Numbered from the stretch's first letter, positions 1 through 7,283 are shown. The stretch: 49,624 nucleotides of DNA from Alkalihalophilus marmarensis DSM 21297 (GCF_000474275.2 NZ_ATAE01000025.1:1-49624); one strand, 5' to 3'. The notes: generated from the sequence alone by a model not told the origin. Numbers and translations: made by a program.

Positions 1-113
1 TTTCCGCGGGCGGTCCGGGAGCCTCCTCGGGCTTTCGCCCTGTGGGGTCTCCCCTGGCCACGCACATCCCGCAGGAGTCGATTGCCTTCCGCTCCAATCA
101 ACGGAGGAAGGAT
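1..113 (+). repeat. Interspersed intergenic repeat, copy 1 (cut by window edge)
   Basis: GC-richer stretch containing TTTCCGCGGG, GAGCCTCCTCGG, a small CGGGCTTTCGCCCTG hairpin, GGTCTCCC and CCCGCAGGAGTC in that order. The same blocks recur in the same order at 46046-46163, and on the opposite strand at 245-363. No coding potential is seen. Repeats of this layout are common between genes in Bacillaceae; their function is unknown to me. Confidence 0.7.
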
Positions 114-244
114 GTTGTATAGTTCTCCCATTTTTATAAGCAGCTTTTTAGTGAACTTAGCTGATGAACCCAAGCAATTTTATAATTTGAACTGAACGAA
201 TAACTATAACGCTTCACACAATAATTAAAAAACGCTATAACCTA

Positions 245-363
245 GCGGATGAACTATACGGAGACTCCTGTGTGGACTAGAGCAGGAGTGAGATCCCGCA
301 GGGCAGTAGCCCGAGGAAGCTCACTAGCTCCACACGGAAAGCGTAGTGTAGTTCAGAAGCGGC
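245..363 (-). repeat. Interspersed intergenic repeat, copy 2 (opposite orientation)
   Basis: Read on the minus strand it shows GCTTTCCG, GAGCTTCCTCGGGC, GGGATCTCAC and CAGGAGTCTCCGTA, matching copies 1 and 3 in order. The open frame across it (249-467) is a by-product of the repeat. The 114-244 stretch between the inverted copies is AT-rich and holds nothing I recognise. Confidence 0.7.
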
Positions 364-499
364 GAGCTTACTCTTACCTCCCATGTTTCTCAGCTTTTCA
401 GCGGCCTGCCTTTTTTTGTAGAAGTCTTACAAAGCAAACACATATTTTAGGCAAACGCATAGGATGAGATTGATATAAATTTAGAGGAGGCGCACGACT

Positions 500-727
500 A
501 TGAATAATCAAAATGACCATCAAGTACCTCAAATGATCAGTTCTGTCGATCCTTATGTGGTTCAAACCCTTCAATCTGTGACAGGAAGTGAAGTTGTCAT
601 AGAAACCACTCGAGGGAATGTAAGGGGTACAGTTTCAAATGTGCTGCCAGATCATGTAGTCATTGAATCGAGCAATTCTACTTTCTTTGTCCGTATTCAG
701 CAAATTGTATGGATTATGCCTGTCTAA
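500..727 (+). CDS. YuzF-like DUF2642 protein
   Basis: 75 aa, preceded by a good ribosome site (GAGGAGG about 10 bases before the ATG). The core, residues about 26-70, is a compact beta-rich SVTGSEVVIETTRGNVRG...DHVVIE pattern typical of the DUF2642 (YuzF) family, whose fold resembles an Sm-like barrel. Family members are small, often spore-associated proteins of unknown function in Bacillus. No signal peptide or membrane segment. A hairpin terminator follows directly, so it is probably monocistronic. Confidence 0.75.
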   Translation: MNNQNDHQVPQMISSVDPYVVQTLQSVTGSEVVIETTRGNVRGTVSNVLPDHVVIESSNSTFFVRIQQIVWIMPV

Positions 728-741
728 TAATTGCTAGAAGG

Positions 742-770
742 ATCTTCCCCTCATACGGGAAGATTTTTTG
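742..770 (+). terminator. Rho-independent terminator after the YuzF-like gene
   Basis: An 8-bp stem ATCTTCCC/GGGAAGAT with a 7-nt loop is followed by a run of T. Confidence 0.85.
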
Positions 771-814
771 TGTCCCTGCATTAGGCATTTGCATAAACAT
801 GTTATAAATACCAA

Positions 815-1765
815 ATGTTGGTGATAACTTTGAAAAAGATACTTGTATTTTGTGATCCCGGAATTGATGATACAATCGCCCTAATCTACGCCTTTCAAAA
901 TCCAGAAATTGAAGTGGTTGGAATCGTGGCTGAATACGGAAATACTAACAGACGGTTCGCTGTTCGTAATGTCCAATACTTGCTATCTTTACTTGGAAAA
1001 ACAGATGTACCTGTATTTAGCGGGGCTGAACGCGCATTAAGTGGAGAAGAGCCTGTCGCACACCCGACCATTCACGGCGATTTTGGCCTCGGCCCTTTTA
1101 CACCTCCAGATACGGATGAGAGTCTTCGTGAAAACTTTTGCGACCTCATCCAACTATTAGAAAGATACAGCGATGAATTAACGATTGTCACACTCGGCCG
1201 TTTGACTTCACTAGGAATGTTGTTTCTTCTATACCCTAATTTAATGAGTAGAATCACTAATTACCACATAATGGGCGGAGCTTTTTTTGTTCCAGGAAAT
1301 GTCACACCTGTTGCTGAGGCAAACATTTATGGTGACCCCACAGCAGCACTCATTGTTATGAAATTCGCAAAAAACATAACCTTATTTCCACTTAATATTA
1401 CCGATCATATTTATATTACCCCAGAGCTTGCTGAACAATTAGACGTTGTAGGCTGCGAAGGTATTTTGTATCCGATTCTTGATTTTTATTATTCTTTTTA
1501 TCAGAGTCAAATTCCGGATATTGAAGGTAGTCCCGTGCATGATTTAATACCGATGATTGCCCTGACGAATCCAGAGTGGTTTACATTAAAAAACTATTTA
1601 ATTTATATCCAAAAAGAAGTCGGAATTGCGCGCGGGATAACAAGTGCTGACATGCGCCCTTACGAAACACTGCCACCTGCTCCAATTCACAAAGTGGCAA
1701 CAAAAATGAATATGACACATTTTGAAGAACATTTACTAGACATTATGACAAGGAAACCAGACTAA
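815..1765 (+). CDS. Inosine-uridine-type nucleoside hydrolase
   Basis: 316 aa, the usual family length. It should hydrolyse the N-glycosidic bond of nucleosides to give a free base and ribose in the cytosol. The calcium-binding N-terminal motif reads CDPGIDDT (residues 13-20), close to the canonical DTDPGxDD but with Cys instead of the first Asp-Thr element. The NxxPxAEANIYGDP block near residue 165 and His242-Asp243 (PVHDL) match the substrate and metal sites of the family. The ATG at 815 has a weak ribosome site. A TTG at 830, preceded by GGTGAT, would give an N-terminus MKKILVFCDPGIDD and may be the true start. Substrate specificity cannot be read from the sequence. Confidence 0.85.
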   Translation: MLVITLKKILVFCDPGIDDTIALIYAFQNPEIEVVGIVAEYGNTNRRFAVRNVQYLLSLLGKTDVPVFSGAERALSGEEPVAHPTIHGDFGLGPFTPPDTDESLRENFCDLIQLLERYSDELTIVTLGRLTSLGMLFLLYPNLMSRITNYHIMGGAFFVPGNVTPVAEANIYGDPTAALIVMKFAKNITLFPLNITDHIYITPELAEQLDVVGCEGILYPILDFYYSFYQSQIPDIEGSPVHDLIPMIALTNPEWFTLKNYLIYIQKEVGIARGITSADMRPYETLPPAPIHKVATKMNMTHFEEHLLDIMTRKPD

Positions 1766-1766
1766 A

Positions 1767-1800
1767 CTAGAAAACCAGCACTCAGGTGCTGGTTTTCTAG
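1767..1800. terminator. Bidirectional terminator between convergent genes
   Basis: Near-perfect inverted repeat CTAGAAAACCAGCAC/GTGCTGGTTTTCTAG with a 4-nt loop and A/T runs on both sides. It serves the nucleoside hydrolase (+) and yneR (-). Confidence 0.85.
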
Positions 1801-2100
1801 TTACGTTTGCTCTTCATACACAAATTCAATTTCATCAAATTTGCGGCTGTATTTCACTTTAAGATCGAGGTTTTTAAAATACCATAAGTCCTTTTCTTCA
1901 ATATAGAAAATAATACCGTCTACTTCTGCCTTTGTACCGATTTTAACCGGAGGATCTTGGCTGATCCCCAGTGAGAACCCGCTTTGAATATTACCGCAGC
2001 CTCCATATCTTGCAAAAAAACGGATATATTCTCCCTCTCCCTGTAATTGAAATTCTTCTTTAAACCAAGCTAGTGCCGGCTTTGTAATTTGGATGTCCAA
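1801..2100 (-). CDS. yneR: HesB/IscA-like protein YneR
   Basis: 99 aa from a TTG start at 2100, which sits about 9 bases after AGGAG; the GTG at 2109 is too close to it. The N-terminus DIQITKPALAWFKEEF and the block RFFARYGGCGN match the B. subtilis YneR branch of the HesB/IscA superfamily. These proteins keep the A-type carrier fold but lack the three conserved Cys ligands; only one Cys is seen here. Molecular function is unknown. It is one of three HesB-type proteins within 5.5 kb, and the only one without an in-frame TGA. Confidence 0.8.
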   Translation of the reverse strand: MDIQITKPALAWFKEEFQLQGEGEYIRFFARYGGCGNIQSGFSLGISQDPPVKIGTKAEVDGIIFYIEEKDLWYFKNLDLKVKYSRKFDEIEFVYEEQT

Positions 2101-2183
2101 CTGCCTCACTCCTACTCAAAATGCGTACATGTATTTCATGTAGTGTAACAAGAAACAATGAACCTTGTCTATCATCTGATTTT

Positions 2184-2242
2184 CAGCAAGCAGCTAAATC
2201 CGCCTAAAAAGTTTCCCTCAAGAAACTTTTTTGCTGCTTGTT
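2184..2242. repeat. Nested inverted repeat upstream of a small gene
   Basis: An inner perfect stem AAAAAGTTTC/GAAACTTTTT (2206-2231) sits inside an outer imperfect stem AGCAAGCAGC/GCTGCTTGTT. It could terminate transcription on either strand or act as a leader structure for the 36-codon gene at 2291. Confidence 0.5.
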
Positions 2243-2290
2243 GAATATATTGTAGTAAAGAAAAATAAAATCCATAAGGAGATGATAAAG

Positions 2291-2401
2291 ATGAGCTATA
2301 AAAAAAGAATTGTCCAATATGCCTATTTACTTACGAAAATGGGAGCTCTATCGGAAGCTCAAAAATCACAGCTGCTCAATGATTTTAAACAAAAAAAATA
2401 A
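2291..2401 (+). CDS. Small basic peptide, unknown function
   Basis: 36 aa, MSYKKRIVQYAYLLTKMGAL then SEAQKSQLL..., with a strong ribosome site (AAGGAGATGATAAAG before the ATG) and a terminator right after its stop. Those two signals make a real short gene likely despite its size. It is lysine-rich and predicted helical, without a signal or membrane segment. I do not recognise the family. Confidence 0.5.
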   Translation: MSYKKRIVQYAYLLTKMGALSEAQKSQLLNDFKQKK

Positions 2402-2428
2402 CGTGAAGCTGTTTGCTTCACGTTATTT
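2400..2428. terminator. Bidirectional terminator
   Basis: A 10-bp perfect stem AACGTGAAGC/GCTTCACGTT with a TGTTT loop lies between the 36-aa gene (+) and the next gene (-). Confidence 0.8.
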
Positions 2429-2641
2429 AAATCCTTTTCCTTTTGTTAAATGACAAGGAACCCCCTTACCTACTGCCCCAGGATCCTTCATTTTTTCAAC
2501 ATAGGCCATGCCTCTTGCACATGGCGTGCTGCATTTGATACAGGTTTCTGAAGTGACCATTTTTTGTGTAAACGCATATTTTTCACTCGGGGTTTTCTTA
2601 GGAACGTGCTTTGCCTTTGATGATTTCTTTTTAGCAGCCAT
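2423..2641 (-). CDS. Small Cys-rich protein, unknown function
   Basis: 72 aa. The first 20 residues are lysine-rich (MAAKKKSSKAKHVPKK). The middle has CIKCSTPC (residues about 35-42) and a fourth Cys lies in GVPCHLTKGKG, so a small metal-binding ribbon is possible. It has no signal peptide. The ribosome site is AGGCGATGAG in front of the ATG. No function can be assigned. Confidence 0.6.
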   Translation of the reverse strand: MAAKKKSSKAKHVPKKTPSEKYAFTQKMVTSETCIKCSTPCARGMAYVEKMKDPGAVGKGVPCHLTKGKGFK

Positions 2642-2704
2642 CTCATCGCCTCTTTTTTGCTTAGATGCTGTATCTTATGCAAAGGAGGCAAAACGGTGAG
2701 AGGG

Positions 2705-3604
2705 TTATTTTACAAACGTATCAATCGTTTGAACAAGCTCTACAATCTCAGGCTTACTTATTTGTTTATCTGCTCCTACTTTCTCACCTTTATGATGAAG
2801 ATCACTCGTAATTAACGAAGAGAAAATAAGAACAGGAAGCTGCTTTAAGACTGGGTCCTGTTTAATGCGCCGAGTTAGATGGTGTCCATCCATTTGCGGC
2901 ATTTCAATATCAGTAATAATTAAATCAACAGGAAGATCACCATCACTTTGTTTATACTCTTCAAGAACATCCCACGCTTGGCGGCCATTTTCATAAAAAG
3001 TGAGCTTTTCATACCCTGCTTCTTTGAGTGTATCAGATAAGAGTTTTCTTAAAATAGCAGAGTCTTCTGCAATCATAATTCTTTTTTCTGAACGTTCTCT
3101 TTGGCCGAGCTTCTTAATTTGCTCAACACTTAATCCCGTTTTTGGATTAATATCTACTACGATCTTTTCAAAATCAAGCAGCAAAGACATCTCATCTTCA
3201 AGTTTAACAATACCGATTGTATGACTTTCGGCATTCAAAGATAGCTCACTTGGTTTTTCAATTTGTTCCCATGATATACGATGTATTCTTGATACACTGT
3301 GGACATGAAAAGCTACCTTCATCTTATTTAATTCAGCGACAATAAATTTATCTTGCGTGGGATCGTCTGATGCAGGAAGGTTTAACACCTTAGCTAGGTC
3401 AACCACTGGAATGACCTCTTGTCTTAGGCGGATCACACCTTCTACATGCTTATGAGCATTAGGCGTTAACGTAATAGGAAGAGGATTAATAATCTCTCTT
3501 ACCTTCAAGACATTAATCCCAAAAGTCCCGTTTGCAACTTCAAACATCACTACTTCTAATTCATTGGTGCCGCTATCTAATAAAATATCTGTCTGATCGT
3601 TCAT
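2705..3604 (-). CDS. cheV: Chemotaxis protein CheV (CheW-REC fusion)
   Basis: 299 aa, close to B. subtilis CheV (303 aa). Residues about 15-155 form a CheW-like coupling domain (VFEVA..FGINVLKVREI, VIRLRQEVIPVVDL). Residues about 174-298 form a response-regulator receiver with the acidic pair in MIAEDSAILRKLL, the phospho-acceptor Asp in LIITDIEMPQMDG and the conserved Lys in ISKPE. In the family, CheV couples chemoreceptors to CheA and aids adaptation when phosphorylated. It is monocistronic here, with a GGAGGG ribosome site. No other chemotaxis gene is in the window. Confidence 0.95.
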   Translation of the reverse strand: MNDQTDILLDSGTNELEVVMFEVANGTFGINVLKVREIINPLPITLTPNAHKHVEGVIRLRQEVIPVVDLAKVLNLPASDDPTQDKFIVAELNKMKVAFHVHSVSRIHRISWEQIEKPSELSLNAESHTIGIVKLEDEMSLLLDFEKIVVDINPKTGLSVEQIKKLGQRERSEKRIMIAEDSAILRKLLSDTLKEAGYEKLTFYENGRQAWDVLEEYKQSDGDLPVDLIITDIEMPQMDGHHLTRRIKQDPVLKQLPVLIFSSLITSDLHHKGEKVGADKQISKPEIVELVQTIDTFVK

Positions 3605-3710
3605 ACACCCTCCACCTTCCGAGGCAACTGTTATGTACCTATACCATCTCTATGAGACTTCTATACTGTTAGTGTATAGGATAAAAGAAGGATCCGGCAA
3701 CTTTTTTATC

Positions 3711-3741
3711 AAAAAAGCCTGCGATTATATCGCAGGCTTAC
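3711..3741 (-). terminator. Terminator of the SurA-like lipoprotein gene
   Basis: A 10-bp stem AAGCCTGCGA/TCGCAGGCTT with a TTATA loop and flanking A/T runs, just downstream of the stop at 3746. Confidence 0.8.
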
Positions 3742-3745
3742 TTTA

Positions 3746-4507
3746 TTATACGTTTGTTTCAATATCACTTTCTTCTTGTAATTCAGCAACAATTTGATCG
3801 CGTTGAGCCATTCTTGCTTCTTGAATTAACTCAGCTTCAATTGAATCACGCTGCTCTTCAAATGAAGGAATTTCTTCCGCTCCGCTTTGTTCTGCCATTT
3901 CTACTTGCTGGTCATAAGCTGATTGGATTTCTTCTTCAGAAACCTCTGGAGCTTCTGTTTGTTCTTCAATAAATTTTTGAACTCTTAATTGCTTTTCAAA
4001 GTCTTCACGAAGATCTTCAACTGTAAAGCCCTGTTCAGCTAAAAGTTCTTCAAGCTGCTCTTGGGATTCGATTTGAGATTGTGCCATTGCCATCTCAAGC
4101 TCTTGGTCGATCTCTTCATCTGTTACTTCAACATCTTCTGAAGCTTGAATGAGAAGGCGGTCCTCAATTAACCCTTGCAGCACACCATCTTTTACTTCTT
4201 CAAGCATTGCTTGTCCTTCTTCATCGTTAAAGTCAATCCCAAACTGTGTATACATCATTGCTTGAGATTCAACAGCACGTACATAATCATCTTTCTCGAT
4301 GTCTTCGCCGTTTACTGTAGCAACAACTTCAGGAATATCCTCAGTATCTAAAGAAAACTCACTTGGAGCTTCTGTTTCTGGATGTTCTGCTGTTTCTTCA
4401 GTTTCTGTCTCATCTGTTTCGACTTCTGTCTCTTCGTTGTCTCCACACGCTGCTAGTGTAACAGCTAGTGCAATAGCTGCCATACCTAGTCCTAGTTTCT
4501 TTTTCAT
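3746..4507 (-). CDS. SurA-N-domain lipoprotein, probable extracytoplasmic chaperone
   Basis: 253 aa. The signal peptide ends in a lipobox (VTLAAC, Cys21), so the protein should be a membrane-anchored lipoprotein. A very acidic Glu/Thr linker covers residues 22-55. Residues about 60-200 resemble the SurA/PrsA N-terminal helical chaperone module (VVATVNGEDIEKDDYVRAVE, GLIEDRLLIQAS). No parvulin PPIase domain follows, unlike PrsA, so a pure chaperone role is likelier than isomerase activity. The extreme acidity fits an organism with an alkaline or saline outside. It has a GGGG-type ribosome site. Confidence 0.8.
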   Translation of the reverse strand: MKKKLGLGMAAIALAVTLAACGDNEETEVETDETETEETAEHPETEAPSEFSLDTEDIPEVVATVNGEDIEKDDYVRAVESQAMMYTQFGIDFNDEEGQAMLEEVKDGVLQGLIEDRLLIQASEDVEVTDEEIDQELEMAMAQSQIESQEQLEELLAEQGFTVEDLREDFEKQLRVQKFIEEQTEAPEVSEEEIQSAYDQQVEMAEQSGAEEIPSFEEQRDSIEAELIQEARMAQRDQIVAELQEESDIETNV

Positions 4508-4731
4508 ACATAAACCCCTTTCTTATCTTAAAGCATGTGATGATTGTAACATAATTCAATCAGCACTACATACCACATGCATTCCTCCTAAGCTATTCAG
4601 CTATAAAAAATGATCATTTTTAGGAAAGTTTGTGAAACCGAGTCTTTATTAAACCTTGATATTTCAGGGAATTGAAATGGACAAACATTAGAAGGTAAAA
4701 AATTATGTAATTCATTTCCTTCTAAACAAAA

Positions 4732-4765
4732 AAACATTATGAGGTTGATCAACCTCATAATGTTT
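4732..4765 (-). terminator. Terminator of the first HesB-like selenoprotein gene
   Basis: A perfect 34-nt palindrome with arms AAACATTATGAGGTTGA/TCAACCTCATAATGTTT lies 6 nt past the TAA of the gene. Confidence 0.85.
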
Positions 4766-4771
4766 AATCCA

Positions 4772-5056
4772 TTAACAGCAATCTTGCCCGCCGCCAACCA
4801 TCACAAGACCCTCGCCTTGTTCAGTTGCCTGCATATCAAGCGTAAGACTAGCTACTTGATCATAAATGCCTTCTTCAAAAGCAACATCGATACCGTTAAT
4901 GACTTCACGTTTATCAGATTCTGCCGGCTCATCCAGAGCCAGACCAAGCTTGGGGCCTCCTCAGCCCATGCCTGCAAAAACCACGCGAATCGTTTTTAAT
5001 CCGTGTTCTTGCATCGTTTCTTCTAAGAATGCTTTTGCACTATCAGTAATGTTCAT
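4772..5056 (-). CDS. HesB-like selenoprotein (Sec32 at an in-frame TGA)
   Basis: 94 aa if the TGA at 4963-4961 is read as Sec. The ATG at 5056 follows GAGGTG by 8 bases. The frame reads through MNITDSAKAFLEETMQ to FAGMGUGGPKLGLALDEP, then ends VGGGQDCC with a TAA. The motif GMGUGGP is the signature I know from the HesB-like selenoprotein family, in which the usual first Cys of the A-type Fe-S carrier is Sec. The C-terminal CC supplies further ligands. A SECIS-like hairpin follows the TGA. Likely role: Fe-S or metal handling, or redox chemistry; no substrate is known. Frame-finding software would miss the gene or split it at the TGA. A real nonsense mutation is unlikely given the motif and the local sel genes. 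Confidence 0.9.
4924..4942 (-). promoter_or_regulatory. bSECIS-like hairpin of HesB-like selenoprotein 1
   Basis: The stem CTGGCTC/GAGCCGG (7 bp, one G-U) closes a TGGAT loop. The loop begins 25 nt after the UGA and has G at its second position. This fits the usual bacterial SECIS rules of a loop about 16-37 nt from the UGA with an early G. Confidence 0.75.
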
Positions 5057-5133
5057 TAGATTCACCTCACTTCGTAGCCTAGTATACTCTATCCCCTATA
5101 TTTTTTCATCTCTTTATAATGATTAAATGAAAA

Positions 5134-6063
5134 TTACCCTCTAGGTACAATTCGCTTAAAATTCTCGCTTGCAAATCCTTTCACCATATCTTCTGGGTAA
5201 TACTTTAACAGCTCTTCAATTAATGCAGGAAACTTACCTGAGTGCTCTAATTGATTGATATATACATTAATTCCATCAAAGTCAGAGCCAAAACCGATAT
5301 GACTTGCTGCACCTAGGCTGCATAAATAGTCAATATGAGTAAGCAGATCTGCTATCTCAGCAGTGTCTCTGCCGGTTGTAAATAAAGGATGAAAGACAAC
5401 GCCGATATAGCCGTCTTTTTCAATCAAAGCTTTGATTTGGTCATCATTTAAATTTCTTGGATGGTCACATAAGCTGTAAGCATTTGAGTGGCTGGCAATT
5501 GGATATCGAGCTAGCTCCATCACATCCCAAAACCCTTTTACACTTAAGTGAGAAACATCTGTAAGTACATGATGCTCATTATTCATTTTTACAACCTCAC
5601 GTCCTAATAGCGTCAGCCCAGCTCCGCGAGGTTCACCTACTCCATCTGCACATAAATTTGCTTGATTCCAAGTCAGCCCAACTGATAATACCCCTAGCTG
5701 ATACAACGTTCTAAGTTTGGTTAAGTCATCTCCAATTGGATCAAGGCCCTCAAGAGTTAACACCGCTCCAACTTCGTCACTTTTTAGATCATCCAATTCA
5801 GACCAACGTTTAATCCATTTCATACCGCTTGTTGTAGTTACTTTTTGATGAAAAAGGTCTGCTTGTTCAAGCGCTGCCTGAAATTTCTGATCACTATTAA
5901 TAAAGGGTTCAACAAATATAGCAAATAACTGAGCTTCCACACCTCCTGCCAATAAGCGGTTGGCATTTGCCTCAATCTCCGGCTCATCAAGAAATGTTCG
6001 ATCATGATTTTCCCATAATTTAAGCAAAGCATCACAGTGTGTATCGATAATTTTCAAGGTCAT
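5134..6063 (-). CDS. Membrane dipeptidase, M19 (renal dipeptidase) family
   Basis: 309 aa from the ATG at 6063 (MTLKIIDTHCDALL), which is preceded by an eight-G run acting as ribosome site; the ATG at 6078 lies upstream of that run. Zinc motifs are visible: HCD (residues 9-11), LTLEGLDPI, LTDVSHLSVKGFWD, IASHSNAYS and the late GFGSDFDGI. The family hydrolyses dipeptides in a binuclear zinc site. Family length is about 300-320 aa and no signal peptide is seen, so it is probably cytosolic. The homopolymeric G tract at the start is noted separately. Confidence 0.9.
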   Translation of the reverse strand: MTLKIIDTHCDALLKLWENHDRTFLDEPEIEANANRLLAGGVEAQLFAIFVEPFINSDQKFQAALEQADLFHQKVTTTSGMKWIKRWSELDDLKSDEVGAVLTLEGLDPIGDDLTKLRTLYQLGVLSVGLTWNQANLCADGVGEPRGAGLTLLGREVVKMNNEHHVLTDVSHLSVKGFWDVMELARYPIASHSNAYSLCDHPRNLNDDQIKALIEKDGYIGVVFHPLFTTGRDTAEIADLLTHIDYLCSLGAASHIGFGSDFDGINVYINQLEHSGKFPALIEELLKYYPEDMVKGFASENFKRIVPRG

Positions 6064-6150
6064 CCCCCCCCTAGACATTTACTCACCTTTTACAAAGTCA
6101 TGACATAGATATAATACAGAAAAACAATTGCATAATTGGAGGGATTTTCA

Positions 6151-6585
6151 GTGTCTGAGAAAGAATCATGGTCCAGAAAGCTCCCTCAAGGCTATCAGGA
6201 CATATTAAAATCAATTGACGATTTTTTTCAACAAACTCATGAGCGGTTAGTTGATCACCCTTTATTTACACCAACGATCCCTATTCGATTTAGCAGGGGA
6301 ACATCTGAGTTAAAGATTGAAGCTGAGCTTCCGGGAGTTGATCGTAAGCAAATTACGATTGATGTGTATAACCAAGGCATTCATATAAAAGTTCAGGAAA
6401 ATGAAGTCATAGATGTAACAAACGATCAAAATCAGATTCGGAGACGCTCTGAAACACACCGAATTCGGGAACGTTTTATTCCACTAGGGTTTCATCCAAC
6501 AGAATCTGAGATCCATGCTAGATATAAAAATGGGCTGCTCATTATTACCGTTCCCTTAAGGTCAGAACGAATAGATATTCAATAA
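6151..6585 (+). CDS. Hsp20 / alpha-crystallin-type small heat-shock protein
   Basis: 144 aa from a GTG at 6151, 7 bases after GGAGGG. Residues about 40-135 show the alpha-crystallin beta-sandwich pattern, with ELKIEAELPGVDRKQITIDV and the late ARYKNGLLIITVPL, which is the A-x-x-x-n-G-L family motif. Such proteins are ATP-independent holdases; some Bacillus relatives (CotM) are spore-coat proteins. It is immediately upstream of a YppG-like gene and probably co-transcribed with it (13-nt gap). Confidence 0.85.
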   Translation: MSEKESWSRKLPQGYQDILKSIDDFFQQTHERLVDHPLFTPTIPIRFSRGTSELKIEAELPGVDRKQITIDVYNQGIHIKVQENEVIDVTNDQNQIRRRSETHRIRERFIPLGFHPTESEIHARYKNGLLIITVPLRSERIDIQ

Positions 6586-6601
6586 GGAGGAAATCCAAAT
6601 G

Positions 6602-6973
6602 ATGAATCATCCTCATTGGAACCACTACAGCCAACCGCATCCATATCAACACACGCCGCATCACCCGCAACCGCAACGTCGTCAAAGGGGATTTATGCAG
6701 CAGCCCCCGATGGCAAAGAAACAGGGATTTAATCAACAACTGCCTTATCAAAGCTCTTTAAACCAATACTCACAACAACAACAACAATCGTTTAACAGCA
6801 AAAAGCCTTCTTTAATTAAGTCGGCTTTTACTGGGGAAGATGGTAATTTTGATGTCGGAAGAACGTTTCAAACCGTGGATCAAGTCGTTAAGACGGTGCA
6901 GCAAGTCTCACCAATCGTCAAACAAGTATCCCCTCTTGTTAAACAAGTCAGTGCATTTTTTGTTAAAAAGTAA
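6602..6973 (+). CDS. YppG-like Gln/His/Pro-rich protein
   Basis: About 123 aa. The first half is low complexity, rich in His, Pro and Gln (HPHWNHYSQPHPYQHTPHHP). The second half holds a conserved tail with SLIKSAFTGEDGNFDVGRTF and repeated VKQVSP units (VSPIVKQVSPLVKQVS). This is the layout of the B. subtilis YppG family, thought to be spore-associated. ATG codons at 6599 and 6602 are adjacent; AAGGAGG lies just upstream. It ends one base before the convergent second HesB-like gene, with no terminator between them. Confidence 0.75.
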   Translation: MNHPHWNHYSQPHPYQHTPHHPQPQRRQRGFMQQPPMAKKQGFNQQLPYQSSLNQYSQQQQQSFNSKKPSLIKSAFTGEDGNFDVGRTFQTVDQVVKTVQQVSPIVKQVSPLVKQVSAFFVKK

Positions 6974-6974
6974 T

Positions 6975-7283
6975 TTACAATCTTTTTAACTTTAACCCAT
7001 AAGCTAATGTTTGGTTGGAATTGATTAACTTCAACCCTTGTGAACCAATAAAGTCAACTTTTAAATATGATCCAATTTCATCTAGAGCTTTATGATCATA
7101 AATAAAAGGAATGTCATCTACAATAACAAAAGTATCTTCTAAGCCTCGCTCATCCAGAGCGAGGTAAAACTCAATCATCGTGCTTCATTCATATGTATCT
7201 CGTGCAACAATTCGAACTGCTTTTTTTGCTAATTCTAGAGACTTTAAATACTCTCTTGATGTATCAGTTAATACGATGTTCAC
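6975..7283 (-). CDS. HesB/IscA-like protein with in-frame TGA: predicted new selenoprotein (Sec33)
   Basis: 102 aa if the TGA at 7187-7185 is decoded as Sec. The GTG start at 7283 sits 9 bases after a perfect AGGAGG. The reading frame is MNIVLTDTSREYLKSLEL...VRIVARDTYEUSTMIEFYLALDE, then IPFIYDHKALDEIG to a TAA. The UST-M...DE stretch aligns without gaps to CSGMAYVLEFVDE of E. coli IscA as I remember it, placing Sec exactly at the first conserved ligand Cys. No other Cys occurs in the protein, so it lacks the C-terminal Cys pair of true A-type carriers. A perfect 8-bp hairpin follows at SECIS spacing. The alternative is a nonsense-disrupted gene, but the ribosome site, intact frame on both sides and hairpin argue against this. 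Function unknown. Confidence 0.8.
7144..7164 (-). promoter_or_regulatory. bSECIS-like hairpin of HesB-like selenoprotein 2
   Basis: A perfect 8-bp stem CCTCGCTC/GAGCGAGG closes a TGGAT loop that begins 28 nt after the UGA. The loop and the inner stem GCTC/GAGC are identical to those of the hairpin at 4924-4942. Confidence 0.8.

Noticed and set aside
249-467. 72-codon open frame at the window start
   Set aside because: It consists largely of the interspersed repeat and lacks a ribosome site.
4866-5126. 86-codon open frame on the plus strand
   Set aside because: It is antisense to the first HesB-like selenoprotein gene, which has a real ribosome site, motif and terminator.
6975-7178. 67-aa protein starting MIEFYLALDE as an independent gene
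   Set aside because: Its ATG has no ribosome site and it is clearly the C-terminal two-thirds of the Sec-containing HesB-like gene starting at 7283.
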